Assembly (NCBI GenBank): GCA_946894095.1
Contig: OX335646.2
Coordinates: 19,152,077-19,216,076, forward strand
DNA: 64,000 bases
Direction of reading: 5' to 3'
Source of the DNA: Incurvaria masculella
Taxonomy: Eukaryota > Arthropoda > Insecta > Lepidoptera > Incurvariidae
Shown: one piece after another, positions 37,408-49,686 of the stretch
Numbering within the stretch: position 1 is the stretch's first letter
How the letters are laid out: the number at the start of each line of letters is the position of its first letter
Program-made: the position numbers and the translations under genes
The notes under the pieces: generated by a model
What the model saw: only the letters and a program-made list of their open reading frames with translations
Databases searched by the model: none
What the model was told of the DNA's origin: nothing

Positions 37408-38707
37408 GCCCTCTGTTATCGTTGTAGATTATGTTGTGTATGCAACAGTACTTGACTCTATGTCACTATCCTCTATTTCTGGCCACCGCAGATTGTTGGC
37501 TAATTGTTATTTTTTTTTCATCGATCGTATTTAGTGGTATATAGTTACTCAGGTGACCCACTCTAGGAGCATCATATTTTAGTTTTTATTCATTTCGTAT
37601 ATTTAGTAGAAAGTACGGACGTAAACCATGGAGGTGAAGAAATCAGAATGACATCTCATTTTTTTTCTATTTCCGGTGTACCGGTTGTAAACGTCCGTAC
37701 CGAAAGAAAGCGAGAAACATACAAATGTTTACTTGTTACAAAATATGTAGTGTAACAATGCGTGTTACTTGCGAAAGGTAAATGAAAAATAGTTGTGACT
37801 TGTTTCGCCTTCACGCACCTAATAGGATATGATTTCTCCATAATCTAACACATTCAGTTCGCTGGTATCTTCAGCGATTCAAAAAATATATTGTATTGCG
37901 ATTGGGCTAAGGGTGCCAATCAGACACATTGAACGGCAACAGAGATCGGCGGATATGGCTGTTGACGCGGCCTCTTCCGGTGGAAGCGCGCAATCGGTTC
38001 GTTTCCCCGACCCGCTGGACCGGAAGTCACTTGACGAAATTCCGGTTAGCTCGTTACAGGCACCTGCAAATAACGAGCCTCTGCTGGAACCGCTCCCCTT
38101 TGCGGTTATCCGCACGTCCGATGCAGTCCAAAAGTCGACTTCTGCGCGTCACGTCGGCGTTGGAATGTAGTTTCCTGCTGGGACCTGTACGACCCACACA
38201 AACCCTCACAGGCCTCGATATGTAATTACGTAGATGCTTTGTCCGCACCACTGTGCGCTTAGTTTGTTTAGCGAAAGGAAATTGTATGTTTGTCTACCAT
38301 ACGCTTTGAATAACCGAAAGTAAACTTTCATAAATGCCGGCAACAATATTTTGGAACCGAAATGAAATGTAAACATTTGAAATATTTGCATTGCTTTATT
38401 GACAACATCGCGCAATGTTGCGAGCGCTGCCAATCCTGGAAAAACGCAAGTCAATAAAAAAACTTAATGGAAAATTAAGAAATAGGTAATATTTTAGCAG
38501 TAAAACCTTGGAAAAGCATGTGATCGATATCAGCAGAGTCTATATTTATTTTACTACCTAAGTTCCGTGTTGACACCAAAAGTTTTTTTTATTATTTAGT
38601 TTTAGGATAAGACGATCGGTGGATGAGACAGTCAATATTTTTTTGGTTTGGAAAATATATGTTAATGTGATAAGCTTAACAATTTAATAGAAAACATAAA
38701 AATACGT

Positions 38708-39095
38708 TTTTAATGTAACCAGACATGGATGATTAATACCATACCCACCGTCAAGGTCATATGACGGAATTAGGTTCCATGCCAGGACACTCCCTTTCTG
38801 AGCACGGCTACATTGAACTGAATTGAAAACCCGGACAGTTTTTCACTGTCGCTTTGACCACCTTTTCTTCCAATGCGATTGTACCAACTCAGGCGGGCTC
38901 AACATTATTACCTTGCAGGGCAAGGAGACCTACAATTTTCCATTGATTTCGGATCATGGAACATTTCGTATTCGTGACGAAATTCACATATCGAACTTGG
39001 AAACAAAAAGAAAGTGGCAAATGAACGGGGCGAGGATCGAACTAATGACCTTCGAAGCAAGTCCCCGCGCCGCCGTGACCTACGAGCTGCAAGGT
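38708..39095 (-). mobile_element. SINE (family S), near full length
   Basis: All blocks of the 37007 copy are present in reverse: tail at 38712, CAATGCGATTGTACC, ATTCGTGACGAAATTC, and the tRNA-like head near 39030-39095. Confidence 0.88.
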
Positions 39096-41534
39096 TTCAA
39101 GGTGATTTTTTCACTGGACATGGATTTTATTTAAAGAATAGATTTATAATGGTATTTTTAAAACGGTCTGTTTTTGTTTGATTTTACAAAATCACAACGC
39201 TATATAAGCGAGACTTGGGTATAGCTCAAGAAGCACTAGTGTAGTATACATTCAGTAGAAATGCGTTTACATACGAAAACTATTCCGAATGTGATTGCCA
39301 AACAAGATACGAAATACATAGATGGAAAAGACATTCTGCTACGTGAGTTGAGAAACTCGCATCCACTCGATACTTGCATGTGATCCCGTACCTACAGCGC
39401 CATATGCTGACGACATTCGATTTCGTTGACTTTCCGTTTTTGGCGGGAATCCCGGAATCAGACTGTGCATGTGGACCGGCCCACACACTTCAATAGATAC
39501 TTCATGAATAAATAACTGTCTTTACTTTCAAATTCTGTCAGAGTTTATTTGTTTCGGACATCTGGGCCGAGCCTTAGATTTTTCGAAAAAATTAGAGGTA
39601 TTATTCTTCTCTAATTAATATTTAACCCAGAAACTTGGCATGTAAAGCCTGTGTAAGTGATTGTCGAATAGTAAATTTATGCTCAGCAAAACCGGAAGGT
39701 GGGACGGAGGGACAATAGAGTCAGGGGCTGCACCCAGCGGTGCACTTAGAGTCAATCACGTCGGCGAGCTGCCGAGCTTGTCTCAGCGCTGCGACAGCTC
39801 CTCAGACAAAGCTCACCGCCGCTCCCGCCACTGCCTCCCCCCTCACGGCACCCCAGTGAGTGCTGTTGTCATATAGATGTAGCTGCCAAATTGTTAGCTT
39901 GGCCACTTAATTAGAAGGCTAGGCTAGCCAAATAACATTAACAAAACCCTGAACATTGCTTAGCCTCTAGGGTAAATATAATGTTGAAATATTGTTACGT
40001 TAAGTTAGTTTTTGTTTAGAAACGGAGCAACAAATCGACGTGATTTTTTGCATGGATATCGAGATTATATCGACTTCCAATGATTATTTTGCCCGCGTAG
40101 GTAGAGGGCGTTTTCAATTTCGTTGAGTGTCTGACACGTCTCAGTGTGTCCTTTGTCGTTGAGTTGGTTTTCTTATCTAATCTATAATTTCGTATCTAAA
40201 ATATTAAAGCTTTAAATACGTATTGTTTTAAATGTCTCTACGCGTCACCTAAAAGAGTTGTACTCGCAAATAAAATACTACTGTTAATAGAAACCGATGA
40301 TATGACTACACAATAATATGTTATTAAGACTTAATTTTTTTTATTTATTTTTGTGAGGACGGCATTCTTGCAACGAAAAATTTAAAACAAACTTCTTACT
40401 TTAACCTGTCGAATTACCAATATAGCTACAGAATATTTGAAACTATAACCGACTTTGTTTATAAATTTAATAGACTAGTGGTTCTCTGAGCTATATACCT
40501 CGCGAGTCTGTCTTTGGATAGCTTAAAACTAAACAAATGTTCATCGCGCACCTTAAAAAAAGTCTATTATTTTTCTTGTATTTTTCTCACTCTATAAGTA
40601 CCTAACGCTTTAGGTCTTGAAATGTTTGTACATTTCTCGAAATGGCTTTGCCATTTTCAAAATTATATTGAATCGACAAAAAAAAACAATTCATTTATCG
40701 AACCTGCTCACAAAATTTCATGAAAATCGGTGTGTTTCAAAATGTAATCTGTAGATGAGAAGAGCCGGACGGCAGCATTATTTCCCAAGCTGAAACTAAA
40801 CTCTTCGCTCGGTCACTAAACATACGTGTTTTCATAACGTTCAACACATAGTGTAGGCTTAGTGTTAGTGGATCCAGAGAGATACGCGCAAAAGCGATTT
40901 GCAGGAAGTATCCCTCAGTCTAATTGAATAAGGAGAAAGTTAGTCGCGCAACACAATGCACTTAGCGGTCGCAATCTGCTGCGAGTGCGCCGCCCGCCCG
41001 TACACTGCCCGGCTCCGTGTCGCCTGGGCGGGCGCTCTTAGGGCACTTTCACACTTAATCAACGGCAAGGCGGAAGTTTTATTCGCCAATATATTTAAAT
41101 CCTATTCAAAATTGTATTATTTAAATCATTGGCCGCTTGTAAATAATACCTTAATACCAAAGTAATACTTTTACGTTTACACACAAACTTTGTAGAGGCT
41201 ATTTTAAACTCTCACCTTACCAAGCTTAAATTATAGATTCCTGCACTTTATGTTAAGGAAATAAAAAATTCTAGACTCCGTTTCATCCATTTATGATCTT
41301 CGCAGAACTGTTAAGCACGACACATGGCGTTCGCCGACGACGGCAATGTGTTTTCTAAACTTCCCGGGGGCTGCCAATACCATGCCGGCCTGCCAGGTGT
41401 TTCTTATGTTACTTCGAAGGACTCCAGGGTACTTTACAGTACGGCGCTGCGTCCAAGGACGTGCTTATCCTACAGATACTACACTTCAGACTACAACGCT
41501 ACAGATGGGAACAATACTCCACATGAGACCTTAT

Positions 41535-41762
41535 CTGCATGTTTATTCCTGGCATTCAGTAATCAGGAATCCTGAGTCTAGAAAACCGCTTTTGTACCGG
41601 ATTTCAAAGCGATTTTCTTGACGAAAATATTCCGGAGCATAGTTTTTTTTAATCAATAAAGGTTTTCCGTAGACACACTCGCTTTGAAGATGGCTATAAA
41701 AGCTGTTTTCTAGACTCAGAATTCCTGATTCCTGATTACTGAATGCCAGGAATAGACCTGCA
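41535..41762. repeat. Foldback, about 55 bp arms
   Basis: TTTATTCCTGGCATTCAGTA, ATCAGGAAT and GAGTCTAGAAAACCGC pair with GCTGTTTTCTAGACTC, ATTCCTGAT and TACTGAATGCCAGGAATA. The loop is about 105 bp. Confidence 0.9.
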
Positions 41763-42029
41763 GCGCTACGCATTGTAGAACAACCGTTTTTGCGTAGACG
41801 TGAAATTATGACGCCACATGTGAGGACTCCCATTATAAGGCGAGCCTAGTTTTAAGATCAGGTCAACGCCATATCTATTGTAGGTATAATGAATGTTTAA
41901 AGATCTTATCGTTCCAATTTATTTCACAAAAGTAATAATGGAACGCAATGCGGTGCAGTCTCTTTGAAGCAACATATCGCTCTAATTGCTTTCATGTAAC
42001 TTCCCTCCTTGTAGCTAACGTAGCATCTA

Positions 42030-42690
42030 TGTGCAACCCGGCAGCGCGGCGGCGAGTAAACGTGTGATGTTTTACAAAATACCCTTTTCACAAAACAAAC
42101 TTTGCGCGCTTCCGTTTTCATTAACGTTTGAAACTCAACATGCATGCAGTATCTTTTTCGCTCCGCCTCGCTTCGCGCGTGAAGGCGCGTCCTTTCCAAT
42201 GCGCCGGCTGAAACAAAAAGTGAAACATGAGGCTCTGTGTGGGTGCCGCGCGGGGTTGCGGGGCGGCGGCGGAGGGCGGGAGGGGTCGCATTGTGCCCGC
42301 CGGGGGGGGGGGGACGAGCTGGTGTCTGTGCAGGTGCAGATTGGCGAGAGGCGCTCTGTTCTGGTTTGCTCCGCAGGAAATGAGTCGTTCGCGCGTCGCC
42401 GGCGCCGGAAACGAACGACGTCAACGCCAATATCCGGCTATCTCGCTCGAGCCTCCCCCCCTGCCCCCAACCCTCGCCTTCCCGCCCCCCCCCCCCCCCC
42501 AAACCTTAACCGTACAATGACGCTTTTTAATTTAATACTCTTAAAAGCCCCAACGCGCGCACTCCTCAAAGTGATACTTTTTTTTTCCTGCGCGAGTTGC
42601 TCACAATGGAGTCTTTCCGCTGTTAATTACGAAGGAGCCGCGAAGTTTTATTTTGTTCGGCGGCGCTGCTTCGCGTTATTATATTGAGAT
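42030..42690. other. GC-rich, CpG-dense intronic block with G and C runs
   Basis: Strong rise in GC with a 13-G run near 42301 and an 18-C run near 42483. Long frames on both strands are open because of composition. A short Ig-like peptide at 42334-42387 follows a CAG; see findings. It could be a CpG island or a decayed exon. Confidence 0.5.
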
Positions 42691-44099
42691 GAATGGTCGA
42701 TGGAATCGCTTCTGGCGGATGCGGAGAAGCTGGAATGACAAATTAATTTCTCAGGGACGTCGGGCTGATTCATTGAGTTTAAGCAACGCATTAGTGGTTC
42801 ACTTTGATTACGCATTTTCATAATAAATTACATTGCTAGAAAACATATTAGAAGCTGGTAAACCGACCGCCGCTTATTTCCCTGCGCTTATCTTAAAGAA
42901 TTTATTCATGTAAGAAGTATTTTAAACCCATCCAAATTGCAACGATTTTTTATTAAATTAAGCAGAACTAAAAAATTACCTTGAGGTAAAAAGGCCTTCG
43001 TTAAGAGCACCTAATTTGTCACAATTAACACAAGTCCAGTGAACACTTTTATTTAAAGTGCAAAACACCAGGCCTTCAAAAATGTACCTGGCGACACCTA
43101 TGGGCCTTCGAACTTTCACATTTGCAAAAAAGATTCCAGTCTGCTAGTTGCTTTTTCACACCATGTTTGAAGGGCCCCAGGGCATACTTTGAAAGATATA
43201 CCTCAGCAGAGGGGAGCGTATTCCATAGCACGAGATGAGTGCATAATTCCGTCGCAAAAGCCACTATAGGCCTTAATAAAAAAGACAGCACCAAAAACTG
43301 TTTTATCGTGCCACATTGTTATTTTACGCGTGGCCAAAATCGGAACTAAACGGTCGCCATCTTGAACGTTCATCTTCGCGGTACGGGGATGTGTTGCCAT
43401 TATAATACTGCAAGTTACCCTCTGCTTAATCATTTTAGGCTGAGGTCTATTTATGTTAAGTAATTATTAGTTTGTGAAGAAATGTTCATGGTTTAGTTTA
43501 GCCATACATACATACCTTTAGGCCGTTATCCCGGAAGGGTAGTAGTAGTGGTTTGATGCCATCGCGAGTTGTACTCGAAAACTCTTTGTTATATTATAAC
43601 GAAGTGAAAAATTCTGTATAAAGTCTAAATCTAAATTTGATGGCAAGAAATATAGTTTGAGAGGAAGATGAGAAATAAGAGTATTTTCCTCTCAGAATTC
43701 AAGAAACTTAGTACAACTTTACTTACTTGGCCTTTCACACATTTAGTATTTCTAACTTATTCGGCATTATTGTTATTATTATTTGAAGTTGGGCTGCGAG
43801 CTTTTTAGCCAGCTGTCACTGCGACCTTTACAGATCTATTGTGACTTTCCCCTTTTTACAGTTCACCCTCAATTCCTGCCTCCGTCAGGAAGTGCAGCAT
43901 TTTTAGAGGTGTGATGACTTTAATATCATCTAGGTCTAGTAAGGGGATACTTACTAGGATGGCATTTATTTTATGAATTAGTGGTCCACAGTCGCACAGA
44001 AGGTGGATCGGTGTCTCCTCTTGTTCAAGACATTTGATTATTCGGCATTACCACAAACAGCACACCAGTGTATTTGAGCGGATTGCTCTCGTGCGGCAG

Positions 44100-44310
44100 G
44101 TCGCGGATACGGGCAGCACGGTGCGGTTCAACTGCACGGTGTCGGACGAGGCGGCGACGACGCGCTGGCTGCACGACGGCGCGCCCGTCGGCGGCGGCGC
44201 GCGCGAGCTGCTCGTGCACGGCGTGGCGCGCGCGCACCGCGGCATGTACCAGTGCGTCGCACGCCGCGGCTCCGACAGCGCGCAGGCCGCCGCCGAGCTG
44301 AGGTTGGGAG
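44100..44310 (+). CDS. Dscam-like: Dscam-like exon: Ig4
   Basis: Internal exon of 211 nt from GTGCGGCAG|GTC to TGGGAG|GTGCGT, phase 0 in, phase 1 out. Residues 269-338 carry almost the whole of Ig4 in one exon: VADTGSTVRFNC (C280), TTRWLHDG (W291), then RGMYQC (C320) and a SAQAAAELRLG ending. The GMYQC and AELxLGG segments are nearly the same as in fly Dscam. The acidic residue usual two places before that motif is absent (AHRGMYQC). N279-C-T is a possible glycosylation site. GC content is extreme, so long antisense and shifted frames are open here by chance. Its last ~23 coding bases and donor seed the degenerate repeat array that follows. Confidence 0.94.
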
Positions 44311-45285
44311 GTGCGTACCGTCACTGCTGCAGATCATGAGTAGCCACCCCACTGAGGCTTGTAGGTGCGTCCTCTTTTGGTGGAGATGTGAAGTAGCGGC
44401 AGAACTAATGTTATAACGTGCGTATTCTTATTGCTGGAGATATAAAGTAGCTGCTGAACTGAGGCTAAATATAGGGACGGGCAATTTTTGGAGCAATTCA
44501 TTCCTGGGAAACTGTTGCCAAATACAGTGGGGCATTAGATGGAGCAATATAGAGCAACCCCAATACATATTTGTCTGTTATCCCAGCGATATTGCTCCAC
44601 ATTGCTCCACAGTTTTCGTGTCGCCGGTGAGTTGTTTATCGAATTGCCACGTATCCGTGGACTTGCCCGCCACGTGAGGGCAATTGCTCCATGAATGCTT
44701 CCATGACTAGACCATAAACCATGTTGCCGGAGATTGCTAGAAGTTGTCGTGACGACGAAATCGACAGAGATTGCTGTAAGTTGAGAAACTTTAGTTGCCC
44801 GTGTACGTGTTAAGAGGTGCTTAATTTTGTTTTGAAATATGATCTGTATACGCCTAACAGATGTTTAGAAGTGCTTACTCTTGTTTCTGGGAATGAGACG
44901 TAGCCGCAGAACTGTGGCTGGGGGATGCGCACTCTTGATGCTAGATGTAAAGTAGCCGCCGAACTACTGAGGTTAGGATGTCCTTATTCTTATCGCTGGA
45001 GATTTAAAATAGCCACCAAACTGAGGCTTGGAGGTGCTTCACTTTGTTGCTGGAGATATTAAGTATACCCCGAATAATACTCCACAGAGGTGCGTTCTCG
45101 TGTTGCTGGAGATTTTAATTAGCTACCGAACTAAGGTTAAGGTGTTTTGTGAAGAAGCCGCCAAAATGAGGCCACGGAGATAGGCACTTTTGTTCCTGGA
45201 TATATGGAATATAATCCTTAGAGGAATATGCTCAGTGGTGCGTCCTTTCATTTCTGAAGTAGCGTTATCCACCGCAAGTTTAGTG
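44288..45285 (+). repeat. Decayed ~54 bp tandem array derived from the 3' end of exon Ig4
   Basis: The first unit is the exon end itself (GCCGCCGAGCTGAGG...GGAGGTGCGT plus about 30 intron bases). Related units follow near 44341, 44394 and 44448, then after a ~380 bp unrelated segment near 44901, 44954, 45010, 45064, 45118 and onward. A typical unit has AGCCGCCGAACTGAGG, then GGAGGTGCGT, then TTGCTGGAGAT and AAAGT. Divergence is high. Several units keep a GTGCGT donor-like core. Confidence 0.8.
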
Positions 45286-45890
45286 AGGAAAACTCACTTT
45301 AGATAGGTTAGGTTAGTAGGAATTTCCCAAAGGTTATTTTTGCCTAGAATCTGATTGAAAACCTTTTTAAAAACAAGCTTTTATTTGAATACTCTAAAAA
45401 GAAGAAAACACGCTTTAAATTAAATCCATCAAATTACATAACATTACATTATTCAATTTATTTGATATTAAAAGATTGTCACGGGATTCACCAGCGTATT
45501 TTTTTTTTCTTACAATTACTTGTGTCAAAATTATTATATTGGTATTACCATGGAGATGAATTTCTTCACCTCCATATGGGTATTACTTGAAAAAACTGAC
45601 GGCTCTTCACGCGTCGGGAAGACATTTTCTTCGACGTTTCGAGCTGATTATTCAGCACGTGTCTGTGCTGTTAATCGTTAAGGATTTTCTATATCTGGAT
45701 ATTGGAGGATATTCCTGGAGGTTGATTCTGGTCATGCTTACCATAAAAATGCATTTTCATCGGAGCTGAACCAACATGTCACAATTTACTCAGCAAGAGA
45801 AGAGGAAGTGTGTCAAATTTAACTTGCAACTGACTTGTCATAGACTCCAGAAAAGGTTAAACTAACAAAATAAAACCTTACAGTTAAAGA

Positions 45891-46056
45891 CTTAGGGCCG
45901 AGTGCAGGAAAGGACAAAACATCTTAATCAACATAAACGTATGATTACATACGTCACTTTGTATGGACAGTATGGAAGGAACTCCATGCGGTTCACTAAA
46001 ACTGACGTGTTTGAACATTAATTAACTCAGCCGTTCCATCGTGCAATCGGGGCTAA
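45891..46056 (+). mobile_element. MITE (family K), copy 1
   Basis: Ends CTTAGGGCCGAGTGCA and TGCAATCGGGGCTAAG are inverted repeats; interior GGACAGTATGGAAGGAACTC. Confidence 0.88.
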
Positions 46057-47335
46057 GTATGATGATCTATGTTTGTTACACAATTAAACATTATTTAGGG
46101 AATACCATCTAACTTACAAAAAAAATATGATGCTTCCCTACCAACCCATTGATTTCAGGCAACCACAGCCATACATGTACAATCTTCTCTTCAAATTGAG
46201 TTGGGGTCACAAAAAAACCTACCCCAGCCCGAAGCGTAAAAGGCCAATTTACCGAAATCAATTAGGGTTAAGAGCGGGTCGGAGCCTGCTTGTCAGCGCC
46301 CTAATGAAGGTCCCGAAGTTTTGACGTGCGGGTCCGCCGGAGCCGAGTGGGGCCGGCTACGATTCCGATTGTCCATTGAGCGTTGAGCCCCACGTCTGCC
46401 GGGGAAATAAAATTACCTACGCGACCGCGCCGCATGTATAGGTGCCAGCAAGCAACTAGTACTCTAGCTGAGCGCTACTCCACTGCGCAGATTCATCCGC
46501 ACCTTCGACTCTATTAAAAATATCTTACTCCGTTTTAGGGTTGATTCAGTATCTGAAATTGATAAATTTTGCTAAGAAAGCAGGTGTGTAATTTTTTTGT
46601 TACATTTAAAATTTAAGTAATTTAATGACTAAATTCTTCCCATTATTCTAAACAACTTTTGCCAAGGATCTTACATAACTGTTTAGCTTACTATTGTGTA
46701 CGATTTTTGGAAAAAAAATTATAACAACTTTTACTGCTAAACCAATATGAAATATGAAAATATTGAAAGTGGTAATACAAATTTTCTTATTAATCAGATA
46801 TTGAATAAACATGAGTAAACCAAGTTTTTGTAGACAACTGATTCAAGAGAGTTGACTTTCGCTTCATAGAGTCCATAGAAAATAACAAAAAGATCATTGC
46901 AACCCGTCAGGAAACATTTCTATTCCCTCACATTTCTCCGCTCCGATATTTTCCCGCATCGGTGGTCAATCACATGCGAGATAAAAAGGACCGAAGACCG
47001 GAATTCATCCTGAATGTGATTTCTTCCGGCAAAATATCGCCTCTTGAGCCGTGAAATTTGGCCGCAGGAGATAGTATCGACTATTCAGGACGTGTCACAC
47101 ACTATTAATCTCCATCAGTAACCAGCCTCCTACTTCCGTGGCAGTGAGGGCGGGCGGCGCGGCAGGCGGCGGCCGACTGGGCGACCCGCCCACGGAATTA
47201 ATCAGGCTGCGACAGTTTGTCGCTCGGAATGTCTTCCTCAGCCAACGAGCATGGAGAGACGGGAGTACCAACCGAAACTCCTCTGTATGGCTGAAGGCGT
47301 AGAAAAATGTCTACGCCACCCGTCGACAATTTTAC

Positions 47336-47745
47336 ATATATTCCTGGAGGTCACGACAGTTTTGGTCACGATAAGCTAAATGGCTGAATCTGGGTACGAA
47401 GCGCCGAGTAGTTGCGTTAGCTAGATTGGCTATACAAAATATATGTTGGTATGTTCCTGCTGATTAACATACTGATTATTTGGACATATTGATACCTATT
47501 AATTGTACAACAATAACCAGTCGGGTTTTTAATAAAAACTTAAATATACCTAAAGTTACGGATGTAGCCTAAATCGCCTTATAACTAAGAAATGCAACCA
47601 AAGATTTGTTTAGTTTTGAAATTACTAACCAAGTATGTACTGATACTTTCATACTTCGTTATTTACTGTAATATGTTTTTTTTTTGCCACGATAACTACT
47701 TTTTCAGGCGCAGACAAAGCGACACATTTAACTTCACAGGGTTGC
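47336..47745 (+). repeat. Repeat family J, copy 2
   Basis: Matches 11136-11620; no terminal inverted repeats are visible here. Confidence 0.8.
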
Positions 47746-47826
47746 TTACGAATTGGCTTACTTTCTCTCTTACTTTTTCCAGTCCAACGGCACGTAAGGA
47801 CACGTAAGAACTTTACAGGACGTTAT

Positions 47827-47992
47827 TTAGCCCCGATTGCACGAAGAGACAGCTAAGTTAATCAGTGTTCAAACACGTCACTTTTAGTGAACCGCATTGA
47901 GTTCCTTCCGTACTGTCCATAAAAAGTGACCTGTTTAATCGTACGTTGACGTTGATTTTTATGTTTTGTCCTTTCGTGCACTCTGCCCTTAG
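47827..47992 (-). mobile_element. MITE (family K), copy 2, inverted
   Basis: TTAGCCCCGATTGCACGA to TGCACTCTGCCCTTAG; the reverse complement of the 45891 copy with moderate divergence. Confidence 0.88.
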
Positions 47993-48209
47993 TGTAACGA
48001 ACATAAGATGCTACGCGTCCTCAGTTCACAAGCGAACTTAACTGCAGTTACATTTTCTCAGTCCATTTTCTACTAAAGTCTGTCCAACCATTTATTGTAC
48101 TTTTGACAGCTCGAGTACTAATCGACTAATGACGTCCTAATACTTTACCGATTCGATTTCTAATAACAGTCGACTTTATTTATAAAGAAGCTCTAATCTA
48201 TTTTACACA

Positions 48210-48760
48210 TTAAGGCGGCCCAACCCGGCGGGCCTAACTCATTCGCGGGCACGGTACAAAACCGTGCTGTTGCGCTCTGGGACCTTCTCTGTTTCAAAGA
48301 ATAAGACAGGCTCCGTGATGAGGAAGATGCAACATGCCCACAAAAAAGACAATGTGCATAGTGTATGATTTGGTAAGATTTACGAAAATTTTATTTAAAA
48401 AATGGACTTATAGCTAAAAGTAAACCACGACCGCTGTAGTCAAAAATCTAACAAAAACCAAATAGATCATAAATCTTGATTGAATAAGCTATGTCTGATG
48501 ACTAATCTTTTTACGATGTTCTTACTTTATCATTGCGTAATCCACCTCCAAAGTTATTGTATAAAACGCGCGAAAAATGCGAACTTTCGGACCTTATAAC
48601 TTGGAAACCAAACACAATTTTACAATGCCAATGGTCATCAGACATCTAGTTCGATCGAATAAAGCTATTTTGAGCAAAATTTTGGATCTCTAACAAGAAA
48701 TATGGGCGTGATCTTCTTTCCCCTTTTGTATGGGGAGATGAGCGGGTTGGGCCACCTTAA
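48210..48760 (+). mobile_element. TTAA MITE (family M), full length
   Basis: TTAA at both ends, 551 bp, the same length as and nearly identical to the inverted copy at 24764-25314. Confidence 0.95.
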
Positions 48761-49467
48761 TATTTTATTTTGCTCAAAAAATAAAAAAACCGCGTCTTGC
48801 AATAATTGAATTGTTTTTGTTCCGGTTTCCTGACAATAATTATGAAACTTAATGGGCTTACTTATCTTAAAAGTAAAATGAATGGTTGGACCGAGTAAAC
48901 TCGTGGCTACGCTTGCGCCAAACAAATGAGTTTCGATCACTACTCCCTTCCTTCCATGCTCGCTGCCCTCCGGCGTCGCCTCCGCGCACTCAAAGGCGGG
49001 TCGAACCTTCGGTGCGGAGGACGAAGGGCGGGGGCGGTAGTGGCGGCGGTAGTGGCGGCGGTAGCGGCTGCGGTAGCGGCGGCTGCGACAAATTATTATT
49101 GCGAACAACTACACTTCAGACAATATCCGGATTCGATCTATTGTAATGATGTAACCGATAAGATCTCGATGAGCTTCGAAGCTCGTCCTTCGAGTGGCTC
49201 TTACATTAGCCCTTACATGCTACCATTTTTTTATGTATAGAATTATTCTTGTTATTTATAGACATGTTTATAATGCGTATGTGCATGCGATTTGTTAATT
49301 GGCTGAAATACCTTGTTCAAAAGGACGAACCACTTTAACTCTATTCTGTCTATTCCGCCAGTTGATAGTAACGTTAGATAACCCGAAATGGCAGGCCAAT
49401 TTTATAGCTAGCTGTCATATTGTAATGCAGTCGATCCGCTCACTTCACGGACAGCTGGGGCCCATTC

Positions 49468-49686
49468 AGGTAAGTGTGAGTTCGAGTTCGGCGATAAATG
49501 TCAACTTACTTTTATAAATACTTCATATTTCCGCACTCCTTGAACGTAATTTTAGATTGGTAAAAAACTTGTTTGGCCCATAAATACGTTGAAAGGTAAA
49601 ATAACAGTTCCGTTATTTGAATCATAATATTGTTTCCAGCTATTTTTAGGTTAACTCACTCTCGAACTCGAACTCACTCTTACCTT
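49468..49686. mobile_element. Short TIR element, about 219 bp
   Basis: AGGTAAGTGTGAGTTCGAGT at the left and ACTCGAACTCACTCTTACCT at the right are inverted repeats of about 24 bp. Confidence 0.8.

Larger units (their letters stand above)
29562..44099 (+). other. Intron Ig3b to Ig4 (14.5 kb)
   Basis: Contains H-family repeats at 29669 and 33427, degenerate repeats at 31530 and 34300, the foldback element at 31677, an L-family repeat split by a G-family repeat at 32870-33420, SINEs at 37007 and 38708, a foldback at 41535 and a GC-rich block at 42030-42690. An ATG-less open frame at 37913-38170 and a 124-codon AT-rich frame at 35924-36298 have no recognisable domain. From 39100 to 41530 and from 42700 to 44099 I see nothing further. 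Confidence 0.8.

Noticed and set aside
41924..42502. 192-codon minus-strand frame
   Set aside because: Low-complexity, Arg/Pro/Gly-rich translation of a GC-rich block with G and C runs; no domain or splice context.
42031..42687. 218-codon + frame as a gene
   Set aside because: Composition-driven; only 18 codons at 42334 look Ig-like and these lack a donor.
44025..44352. Antisense and shifted frames over exon Ig4
   Set aside because: Shadows of a very GC-rich exon; only the phase joining Ig3b and Ig5a gives an Ig domain.
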